Assembly (NCBI RefSeq): GCF_000247815.1
Contig: NC_021674.1
Location: 13,963,562 to 14,027,561, forward strand
Source: Ficedula albicollis
Taxonomy: Eukaryota > Chordata > Aves > Passeriformes > Muscicapidae
DNA length: 64,000 bases
Direction of reading: 5' to 3'
How positions within the stretch are numbered: position 1 is the stretch's first letter; each line of letters opens with the position of its first letter. A model generated the notes under the pieces. That model had not been told where the DNA came from and searched no databases. It saw only the letters and a program-made list of their open reading frames with translations. Below are positions 42,239-52,400 of the stretch, in pieces. The position numbers and the translations under genes were made by a program.

Positions 42239-42255
42239 AAAAAAAAAAAAAAAAA
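42239..42255. repeat. Poly-A run (17 A)
   Basis: An A run lies in intron 4. No retroposon body is recognisable to its left. Confidence 0.85.
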
Positions 42256-43305
42256 GTCATATCTAATAATAAAAGAATATTGTTCTAAGTGCTAGGATTA
42301 AAAAAAACTATGTTCCTTAAGAAACCAATATTCTCAGTGAAAGGTTACCTTCTCTACCATCTCACATACTAAAAACACAAAGATATAATCAGACTTGCAA
42401 GAATCCAAATTTTTTCTTTGTTTGGTTGGGTAAACATGAGACTTTTTGGTGTCTGGAAGAGGCTCCCAATTATTCAGAGGCCAGTCCAACTCCTCCCTCC
42501 AGCACTCAGCCCTCCATCCAGCCATCAGTAGCCACCAGTCATCTCCTGCTGCATGGCAGCATCACATTTTCCCTGTCCTTGCTACTGCTCTGGATAACAA
42601 AATTTGTCTAAATTAGGTGTGGTCCATCTCTGTGGATACCTTGATCTCACTGGCTGTGAGCACAGGGTCTCCTTCAGAGTCAGCAGTTCTGGGGTGGTGT
42701 TTCATGGACAGGAGCCACTGTGCAGAGGCCAGTGATGGTCGGTGCAGTGGGAGGGTGGAGGTATTTAAGGAGGTATATTAAGGAGGCTTGGGTTCATTTC
42801 CAGCTGCACAAACTGCTGAAATGTTCCCATGGTTTTGGCTCCTCACTATCAGAGGTGCTGGGGAGTAAAGTATCCAAATTCTCTCCTAATTTCACCAATC
42901 AATGGAATTAATGTGTCCTCTGTTATAGTAGAAGGTTAAAATTGTGGTGGGTCAATACTTTTGTCTTAAAACATCTACCATGAAATAATTATCCCATGTC
43001 AGGGTAGTTGATTTCTTAGAATATTGTTGGGAAATTAATATGGACAATTTACTGAGATCATCAGGAAGGACTGTGTTATCATCCAAGGCTGGGTTTCTCC
43101 CTCTACCTCTGTGGGGCAGAATTTAGCTTTGGCAAAGAACCTTTTTAAATTACAGTGTCGAGTTTCCTTCTGGGAAACCCCACTTTTGTGGCTAAACTCT
43201 GCCTTTTGTGACTACCATTTTAAGTCTAATGTTCTTTCTTCTTCATTAATTGCTGCCTTCTTTCCAGGGGAAGACAGTATAATCTTCATCTTCTTTTCCC
43301 CTTAG

Positions 43306-43377
43306 GTTAATATCAAACACTGGCCTTCGGTTTTTACCTGCTGTCCACAAGATTCACTCTCTCCAGAAAGTTTTGCT
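43306..43377 (+). CDS. FSHR: FSHR exon 5 (leucine-rich repeat)
   Basis: This 72-bp LRR exon reads [20 protein letters not shown] and then KVL, matching human [20 protein letters not shown]. Phase 2 applies at both ends: G completes the Leu codon from exon 4, and CT starts the next. The acceptor CTTAG is weaker than most in this gene, and the donor is GTAAGT. Confidence 0.96.
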
Positions 43378-45628
43378 GTAAGTTTGAAAGTTTGCTTTTC
43401 ACTTTTTGAAAGCTGCCTTTGGTTGTTCTTCTGCTCCAGCAAAGCCTCTCAAGACATGATTCACCACGTGTCCATTTATTAGCTCCACAGTGGTGTGTTA
43501 ATTGTGATTTTGCAGGCATTGATGATAATGTGGCTCAGAAGGGCTCAGTTCTCTCCAGGTCTCCCTTCTACAAAGCATTTGAACTTGCACTTTACAGACC
43601 ACTCTTCTTTAACTGCAGTATGAGCACGTTATCTGGCCCAGGGGACAGATAAGCCTTTGACTTCTCTTTCAGAAGTTGAAATCCAAACCAGGATAGTGTC
43701 AGCAGAAATTTGTTGCCACCTGGTGAAAATTTTCTGACCCGCACGGGAAGAGTCACTGATCTCAGAGCTGAGTACCATCAGAAGTGGCCACATCAAAGAG
43801 GAAAGAAAAAGAACAAAAAATAACCAAAAAACCCCAAAATACCCCTCAAGAAAACCACCAAACTCAGAGAATTATCTACCATACCTTTTTCTGTTTTTGC
43901 CTGGCAGTAAAACTGTACAGAGAATAAAATTTTTTTTACTATGGAAAATTCCAGTGCCAGCAAGGCAAAAAATATTTGTGCAAAATTTTTCATGAAAACA
44001 GGCTGTTAATTTTCTAAAGCACTTCTTCTTCTATTAAAAAAATGCATATCAGAAAAACTTGGTTTATTTTCCATTGAAAAATATTTTTACATATGTTTCT
44101 CAATCAGTTGCTAGTATAACTGAAAGTAGTCTTTTGGATAAGATTCACTGTTGATTCACACACAAAGTTCTGCATCTTCAGATCTTTGATTAGAAGATTG
44201 CAATCTGCAGAAACATTAATCCTGCAATTATTAATGGCTATCTTAGTAATAGCCATTAATATCAATAAAAATGCATAGAGGGGGACCTGCAGAAACATTA
44301 ATCCTGCAATTAATAAATCATTAATATCAATAAAAATGCATAGAGGGGGATGCCTGAATATAGCATACAGACATATAGGAAATCCATTTCAGGAATACAT
44401 TTCCATAGGTAATTCTGAGAACTTCAGTTCATTGCTCCTCAAAACCATTGAGGAAATTCAACAGCTATGGCACTACAGAGACTTTCAGCTGTACACCTTT
44501 GTGTTTATCATCTGTCTTAACTAGACTGGAATTACTGTGTCCTGTACCAGCAGGAGCTTTTAGGTTTTTTAGGTGCAACTCCTCATTTCCCTGTAAGAAT
44601 AAATAGACCTTGATACTGATTGAGTCCCAAACTAGATCTTGATTCAAACTTTGGTCCCTCGGAGGTCAATAAGAAAATTCCCCTTGGCCTCAGTTGTGCC
44701 AAATATTTAAGTCCCAAAGACAGGTCATGAAATTTATAAAGGGCAGATCTTTAGTAGAGGAATACACTTGCATGGGTGCAGTGCTCCCTCCCTACTCCTG
44801 CCTCTGCTGCCTTCAGTGTGTGAAAGAAGCCTCTGTGTGTCACTCAGTGCAGAGTTGTGGCTGTATGGGGCTGCCAGCATGAGATAATTTTGGAACCTCT
44901 CTTAATTTCAAGCTTTGCAGATAATTAATTTTGTTCTGTGCTTTCCAACAGAAACAGCATGGAAACAGCCATATCCCCAGTCTAAATTATGAGTAACATT
45001 ATTTAACTTCTTTGAGGCCTATATTGAGCCAGCAGCAGAATGTTCCTTTTTTTTCCTTGTATCAGTCACAACTGAGGAAAGACGGAAATTTCTACTTGTC
45101 TGTTCTAAAACTGCACTGACAGGGGTCCTGCATTTAAGTTCTTAAGCACATACAAAGCTTATAAGCAACCCTGTTGACATCAGCTGGGGAATGATTCATG
45201 GGCTGGCAGGTACCCTGCTGAATCAGGCCAAAAAGGCTAATGGCTTTCCTCCTTCTGGTTGGGAGGCTGGGAGAAGGGGTGGCCTCGCAGCCCCTCCAAT
45301 TGCATTTTCTGGGGAGTATGTTTGCTGGAGGAGCTATTTCATCCACCTCAGGGTTATAGACCCAAGCTTTTATGCATTTTAATGTCTTCAGCCTATTTGG
45401 GAGGAAAGTATGGGGGTGTTGGAAATGTTTTGCTCCAGCCTTTTTTATCAGGAAGGTTTGTGCTCTGCGGGAAAAAAATGTCTTGGAAACTTTGGTTATT
45501 ACCCTGCGTCTGTAGTACTTCCTCAGATTTGATATAAGGGAAAAATACCATGTTTGAAGCAGCATATTGTATTGAAAGGCTTACAGAAGTACAAAAAAGT
45601 GTCATTTCTATTGTATTTTATTTTTCAG
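43378..45628 (+). other. FSHR: FSHR intron 5 (2.25 kb)
   Basis: This is AT-rich intron sequence containing an 82-bp tandem duplication at 44205-44351. The remainder shows no gene or mobile element that I can support. The acceptor is TTTTATTTTTCAG. Confidence 0.93.
44205..44351. repeat. 82-bp tandem duplication, second copy shortened
   Basis: CTGCAGAAACATTAATCCTG starts at 44205 and again at 44287. Both copies end with ATGCATAGAGGGGGA. The second copy lacks about 17 bp in the middle (around the GGCTATCTTAGTAATAGCC palindrome of copy 1), as if that inverted repeat had been excised. Confidence 0.9.
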
Positions 45629-45706
45629 AGATATTCAAGACAATATCAATATACGTACAATAGAAAGAAATTCATTCATGGGCCTGAGTTCTGAAAGTGT
45701 GATTCT
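45629..45706 (+). CDS. FSHR: FSHR exon 6 (leucine-rich repeat)
   Basis: This 78-bp LRR exon encodes [20 protein letters not shown] and then SESVI, matching human [20 protein letters not shown]. The first A completes a Leu codon, and the final CT begins another. The donor is GTGAGT, which gives an immediate TGA if the intron is retained. Confidence 0.97.
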
Positions 45707-46725
45707 GTGAGTAGACATAGCAAACTCATTATTCTCCTTGTTAGCTCATTTCTTTTCCAGAACAGGGTCAAGGATACCAGGAGTTGAGCACTTTTTCACA
45801 CACTTCCAAATTCAATTTGAGATTTTACATTTCTCCTTGCCCGTGAGATCTCTGTATTCTGTTTCCCTGCCATGAAACAGATGAATGTTTTTGGGATTGT
45901 TTGTTGTGTTCTCGTCCTGCTCTTTATTTTAGAAGCACATCAGAAAGCCAGTTTAGTAATTACCAATGCCAGGGTTAAACACCTACAGCTACACTTCCCT
46001 GTGATACAAGTTGTGTGCAGAAGGATGGCACGACTCATAAATATTTACAGTCAGACACATCACTCAAAGACATTTATTACTCGGGCAGAATGTATGAAGA
46101 TGTTGTGGAAATGTGGTTTATTTATACCCAGTGTAAATGCATTGGTATGGGTGGGTTCACAAAGCAGTTTGGAGATGCATGGTTAGATGACTACATTTGA
46201 TTTGAGCAGACATGTATTTTAATGAACTAGCTGGTTTCTTTGATCCTTTCTCTCTATATATCAAAACATACTGTTTGCTTGCTAACAAGCTGCCTTCCTT
46301 TCACTTAGCCAGTGGCCAGACTGGAAAAAATTCCCCACCATGTTTGTGTGGCAAACCTGGCACAATGGGAGAGAAAAGCAAGGTTTGAATTGGCTGATTG
46401 AGCTCATGTCAGTCTGGGGGGGGAGAAAGGTCAGACCATCAATAACAAAGAGCGGCCAGTAACAAGTCATTTAGCTTTCTCTCTCCCTTTTCCCTATCAG
46501 TTATGCACAATCTCTCTCTTCTTCAAGTTTTAAACACACACACACACATGCAGACTTCTCTCAAGTATATATTTTCAAAGCACTGCACAGCAAATGCTAT
46601 GTTTATTTTCATAATACCACCAGCGAGTGAGTTAAATATCCCAGAGTTTTGCTGTTTTGGCCTCTCTGTGCCACTTGATCAGCTTGAAGTTGGCTTCTCC
46701 CTCTGTCCCCAAAATGTTTCATTGC

Positions 46726-46942
46726 TTATATCAGGAGGAAATTCTTTACTGTGAGGGGGTGAGGCAGTGGAACAAGTTGCCCAGAGAAGTGGCTGCCCAT
46801 CCCTGGAAGTGCAAAAGGCCAGTTTGGATGGAGCTTTGTGCTGGCTGGTCTAATGGAAGGTGTTGCTGTCCATGGCAGGGGTTTTGAAACTGGGTGGTCT
46901 TTAAGGTCCCTTCCAGCCCAAACCTTTCTATGATTCTGTGAT
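46726..46942 (+). mobile_element. CR1 LINE 3' end
   Basis: This is a truncated CR1 tail: AGGAGGAAATTCTTTACTGT, GGAACAAGTTGCCCAGAGAA, CCCATCCCTGGAAGTG, then a GATGG...CTTTAAGGTCCCTTCCA block, closing with CTATGATTCTGTGAT. It is 5'-truncated, as is usual for CR1, and has no coding capacity. Confidence 0.88.
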
Positions 46943-48339
46943 ATGGTTATTGGTTTGCTAGCAAAATTGTCCTGATGGGGAAATCGTCAGCAGCTTTGCC
47001 CTTCCTCCTGCAGCTCCGCATTGTCACAGGCTCCCTGCACCCACCAGTGTGTGCAGGAGCAGCAGGAGCTGTGTGAGCAGACCTGCCCTCCAGCAGCCTG
47101 GTCACACACTGTCCTGGCTTTGCTCTAGTTCTCCCTGGAGCAATTTGGGACAGAGGCCTTGCACGTGCCCTTTGAGAGTCCCTGATTAGGCTTTCCTTGT
47201 GCTGTGATAAACTTAGTTCATTTTAGGCACAAATTTGCCATTTTTCTATATGAAACTGAAGTCCCAGCAATTCAACAGACTCACAGCAACATCATTTAGT
47301 GAAAGCAGGCATATCAAAATTATTAAAATCATCCAGGACCCACTGGACCCCCACATTCTAGGGAGAAACCATTTTAATAGGCTTAGCTGTGGCAGGCTCC
47401 AAGCATATTTCCACCAGTAATTTGGATTGCATCTGATCTTACACTATGCATGGGATCAGCACAGGTGGGCTGGGAACTGAGGAGACATTTGGTAATGAAG
47501 TGCTAGAAATTTATGGAAGAAATTCACCTTGTTCCAGGTCTGCATACAACTTAGGCTCTAAGGCAGACCTTTCCAGATCTGGGATAGGGTGTAAATGGTA
47601 CCTCAGGGGCAGTGACCTCTGCACTGGATGAATTTTGGAGTTTTAAAAATCTGCTCTAGCCATGAAATGATAAGGAAAAGCTCCCATGTCCAAGCTCTGT
47701 ATCTCCACCTCCATTGTCACCTTGCTAATGTAAGAGTTAGTGGAGCCAATAAGGAGGCTGGTTGAAGTGAGGGGAGAATTTGCATCAACTGGAATTTATA
47801 TATGTGTACTATAATAAGGTCTTGGGATTTGGGTAATTTTTTTTGCCCTTTTTACTACTCAGATGCTATTAGCCAGGTGACAGGAGTATATAGTCCATAC
47901 TGTATGGCTACAGTGATTGTGTTTTACAACCTTAGTATCTCATTGCATTAACATCATGTTCAGTGAGAGAATGCAGTAAGTGCTAATAGTGTGATTAAAA
48001 ACATATCTATCAGCCTGGCAGCTACAAATTTATAAGATCAATGTAATATAATAAATGTTTCAAATGCTGTAAGCAGGGGCCCGTCTCTCCTCCGTGCCTG
48101 CTCACTCATGTCTAATAGTGCTGGCAAGTGAAGGGGATGGTGACAGTTCTCCTGATCCAGCCTGACAGACATTACAGACACAGAGCTATGTGCATCTGCC
48201 TGTCATGGTCAAAAGAGCAATCCTTTCAGCCAGACCCATGACTGATTTCCATGCTGACCTTAGCTCACCACCTCAGACCTCAGATAAGTGGGACACTTGC
48301 ATGCTCAGCTTTCAAACTGAATTAGAAGAGAGTCCAGGT

Positions 48340-48545
48340 TTGCTGACAGTTTAATTAAATCAGGCCATTTCTGCCATCAATCAGCCCTGTCATGGCCTGT
48401 TGGAGAGGGCGTGAGCTGTGAAGTGACGTTTAAGGCGAGATGAGAGATTGCACCGTAAAGATGATAAATATAACTGGCCTGAATGTAAATTTTTAGGACC
48501 GCGAAGGGACAGAGGGAAGGTCGTTAAACATTAATCAGGTAATGC
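48340..48545. promoter_or_regulatory. Candidate regulatory segment in intron 6
   Basis: Most of this intron is CpG-poor, but 48406-48525 contains seven CpGs, a TGACGTTT site resembling a cAMP-response half-site, and nearby AT-rich homeodomain-like motifs (TTTAATTAAATC, ACATTAATCAGG). It has no repeat signature. Cross-species conservation cannot be tested here, so this is a composition-based suggestion only. Confidence 0.2.
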
Positions 48546-49220
48546 ACCAGAGTAAAAGCTTGGCAGAGAGCCCCAGGAGCTTCAGTTGCCAGGTTCACTA
48601 CCTGTGGTCCCCTCCTGGGGAGGTAGGGCTGGGCAGCAGAGCAGACAGGGAGTGTGATTTGTCAGGGCAGCAGTGTAGGAGGAATCACCTGCTTTCTGGG
48701 CAGTTCTGCCCCCCTCCTGCCCTCCTGCCTGGCTCAGTGACTGTCAGCCCCCTTCCTCTGCCTGCATGGCTGGGGATGTGAGCCCATGGCACACAGCAGG
48801 CTTTTTGCCCTGATAACTGGCAAAGATGAAGCCTTGGCCCAGCATTTCAGAAGCATCTTGCAGAAAGTAAAACTGAGTGGCACTGACAGCATCAACCAGG
48901 AAAGACCCTGGTCTGCCTGGCTCCTCTGCTGCCTTCCCACTGCCATGAGCAGTGCCAGCATCTTCACCAGCTCTGCCCTTGCTCCAGGAACTTATTCCAG
49001 CTGCCATCTCTCATGGTAGCACTCATCCACCCTATTCATACCTTCCCCCTCCAAAGCCTCCCTCCAGCTACTGAGATCTTGCTAGGATTTGCAGAATTTC
49101 ACCATTTCATTGTCCATTTAATGATTTTATTTGTTTGAGATTCCCTGTTTTGAATAGCATACATTTTAGTCATGAAGCATAAATAAGAACACAACTCTCT
49201 TTTCCTTTTCTCCATTGCAG

Positions 49221-49289
49221 ATGGCTCAATAAAAATGGAATTCAGGACATTGAGAATCATGCATTTAATGGAACATACCTGGATGAGCT
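49221..49289 (+). CDS. FSHR: FSHR exon 7 (leucine-rich repeat)
   Basis: This 69-bp exon reads [20 protein letters not shown] and then DE, matching human [20 protein letters not shown]. The sequon NGT (Asn codon 49267-49269) matches a glycosylation site of the human receptor. The donor is GTAACT, the poorest match to consensus among the donors, and read-through gives CTG TAA. Only 106 bp separate it from exon 8. Confidence 0.97.
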
Positions 49290-49395
49290 GTAACTATTTC
49301 TGCTTTTTTGCAATTCTGAAAAATGGAGATAGTAACTTCTGCAAGATTTTTTTTTTGTCTTAGATTGTTTCATCATAAAATATTGTGTTTTTCAG
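49290..49395 (+). other. FSHR: FSHR intron 7 (106 bp)
   Basis: This very short intron has a GTAACT donor and the acceptor TGTTTTTCAG. Its length is close to the lower range for vertebrate introns. It contains a T run around 49350. There is no room for other features. Confidence 0.96.
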
Positions 49396-49470
49396 AAATC
49401 TAAGTGATAATCACAACCTAGAAAAATTACCAAATGAGATCTTCCAAGGAGCCAATGGACCCATTGTTTT
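49396..49470 (+). CDS. FSHR: FSHR exon 8 (leucine-rich repeat)
   Basis: This 75-bp exon reads [20 protein letters not shown] and then GPIV, matching human [20 protein letters not shown]. It opens with the sequon NLS (Asn codon 49397-49399), the second glycosylation position shared with the human receptor. The donor is GTAAGT, with an immediate in-frame stop if retained. Confidence 0.97.
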
Positions 49471-52400
49471 GTAAGTAGTTTTTGGGTAACATTTTTCTCA
49501 TTATTGACTCGTTATAAAAGGTCAGAGAAGAACATATGAATTCCAGTCTGGATTTCAACAACTTGCAAACCTTGGAGTTCAAGATCAGAGTCTAGTTCTG
49601 AATAATAAAAAAGGAAGCCATAACTGAAATTTCAGTCTAGAACTTTGTTTTCATTTTGTCCTCAAGTTTTTGAGAGTACTGAGGATGAGAGATTTAGATC
49701 CAGGTTCCTCTCATGTTTATTAAACTGTACAGGAAACAAGTCATTCTGCCTCGCTTTTTCCTCTAGAAAAAAATGGTTTTTGTTTTCTGTTTGAGCAGAA
49801 AGACGGTGAGTGGTTCTTAGTGCTGAAATCTGAATGACTTGCCACTGAAGATCTACCCCTCCATCTGTGCAGCTTCATTCTGAAGCAAAAGTTCCATCCT
49901 ACGAGGATGGGGATTGGGATAGGTATGAGATGCATCCCACAGAGTTACTGCAGGATGTCTGTGGTGGGTGATGAGCTGGGGATTGAGAACTCAGCAGTAG
50001 AAAATTCAGCAGTAGGATGCTCATGGATCTCAGCCACCATTACCTCATGCCACAGTTGGCCATAAGGTCCAAAAGTATATGAGTTTACACAGCTGCCTGT
50101 GTTTCTGAGGACAAGCTACCAGATGTAAGGGCTGCAAGAGAGATGTGGGATTCTTTTTTTGTCTCACAGATTCGCACAAACCTTCCTCTCTTTGCCTATT
50201 GCCCTGGTTGTCCAGAGGTCTAAAAATCACCCTGAACAAGTGAGAGGAGTCATTGGAGCTGTTGGAAGATTTCACACAGATGCTAGAGTTGTTCCAAATC
50301 TAAAAAAGGGGGAGAAAAAATTGAGTCCAGAGCTCTTCTGAAGGTCTCATTTTCCACTGTGTGATGGTCAGTGCACCTGTGGTATAAAGAGCTGGGTTTA
50401 CTGCATTCTGCTCTACTTCTATTGTTTCTTCAAAGCATCTTTAAAAAAAAAAAAACGACTGACACTGGAGCATCTTTTCATCAGTAATGTCAACATGTTT
50501 CTTTGGGAAATCATTGTTTCCTGTAGCAAGAAGTAAATGCATTTTCTTTGCAAGCTATACTTGATACAATCATATTCTGGAGGTTTATCAAATTGATTTG
50601 CCTGTAGTTGAGATTCATTTGATAGTTCACCATGTAACACTGAGTTATTTGTGTAAAAAGTTTTCTGTTCCATTACCAATACATCCACTATTTTGAGGAT
50701 GGGAAATTACCTTTTTATCCTGGATGAGATCATAAAAGAAGAGCCTTCTTATTCATCCATCACTATAGTGTACACCAGGGATGTGCTTTCACTTGTGGAA
50801 ATGATTGACCCATAATCATATCTTTGCTGGGACAAATCATATTTTTGCTGTTGTTGCAATCAAATCCATGTTGCAGACTGCAGTGTTTTAACAGAATGAA
50901 CATCTAGGTGGTTTAACTCTTAATCTTCCTGAACCTGTGTTATAGAGTCAATTAATGCCAACTTCTATTTTATACTTCATCATATTAAAGTAATGTGAAA
51001 GAAACACAAACACAAATAGACAGCACCTGTGTACAGGCTCCACAGTTTCATAAATTAATTCTTCTGTCAGACTTACAGCTCTTGGCTGATTTAGAATCTC
51101 TCTTTGGGAAAGACATCAAATTTTGAGTTAAAGGATTTTTGGCATTGACAGCAGGCCAATAAATCAAATAGCTAATAAAGACCACAAGTATACATATTAC
51201 TTCTATACAGATATACACTCTGTTTCCAACTTGAAGTTTCATAGCTTCAATTTTCAGCTGTATTATTTCATTTAACTGTCTGGTGCTCCTCTCAGACCTG
51301 TAGATGCTTGCACCAGCCCTTGCTGGTGTCTTTAGTGCTCTGGCTGTGTCCTGACTCCATGCAGGGTGAGGTATGGCTGTGGCCCATCCCACCTCTGCAA
51401 TTTGTCTTCAATGGAAATCCCACACATGCAGGAGAGCTCCAGTAGATCCCCAGCTCAACAGCTTTGTTCCTGAAGCGCAGCCAGAGATCAGTTTAAATGC
51501 AAGCACACAGAAAATTGTTCTCCCCCACTATTCTGAGGATGGGAAATTACCTTTTTATCCTGGATGAGATCATAAAAGAAGAGCCTTCTTATTCATCCAT
51601 CACTATAGTGTACACCAGGGATGTGCTTTCACTTGTGGAAATGATTGACCCATAATCATATCTTTGCTGGGACAAATCATATTTTTGCTGTTGTTGCAAT
51701 CAAATCCATGTTGCAGACTGCAGTGTTTTAACAGAATGAACATCTAGGTGGTTTAACTCTTAATCTTCCTGAACCTGTGTTATAGAGTCAATTAATGCCA
51801 ACTTCTATTTTATACTTCATCATATTAAAGTAATGTGAAAGAAACACAAACACAAATAGACAGCACCTGTGTACAGGCTCCACAGTTTCATAAATTAATT
51901 CTTCTGTCAGACTTACAGCTCTTGGCTGATTTAGAATCTCTCTTTGGGAAAGACATCAAATTTTGAGTTAAAGGATTTTTGGCATTGACAGCAGGCCAAT
52001 AAATCAAATAGCTAATAAAGACCACAAGTATACATATTACTTCTATACAGATATACACTCTGTTTCCAACTTGAAGTTTCATAGCTTCAATTTTCAGCTG
52101 TATTATTTCATTTAACTGTCTGGTGCTCCTCTCAGACCTGTAGATGCTTGCACCAGCCCTTGCTGGTGTCTTTAGTGCTCTGGCTGTGTCCTGACTCCAT
52201 GCAGGGTGAGGTATGGCTGTGGCCCATCCCACCTCTGCAATTTGTCTTCAATGGAAATCCCACACATGCAGGAGAGCTCCAGTAGATCCCCAGCTCAACA
52301 GCTTTGTTCCTGAAGCGCAGCCAGAGATCAGTTTAAATGCAAGCACACAGAAAATTGTTCTCCCCAATCTGCCTACCCTGCTCTGATTTCTGCTCCAGAA

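Larger units (their letters stand above)
45707..49220 (+). other. FSHR: FSHR intron 6 (3.5 kb)
   Basis: The intron contains a short CA tract (about 46533-46549), a CR1 3' end (46726-46942) and a CpG-bearing segment at 48340-48545 that may be regulatory. The sections 45707-46525, 46943-48339 and 48546-49220 show nothing else recognisable. Confidence 0.92.
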
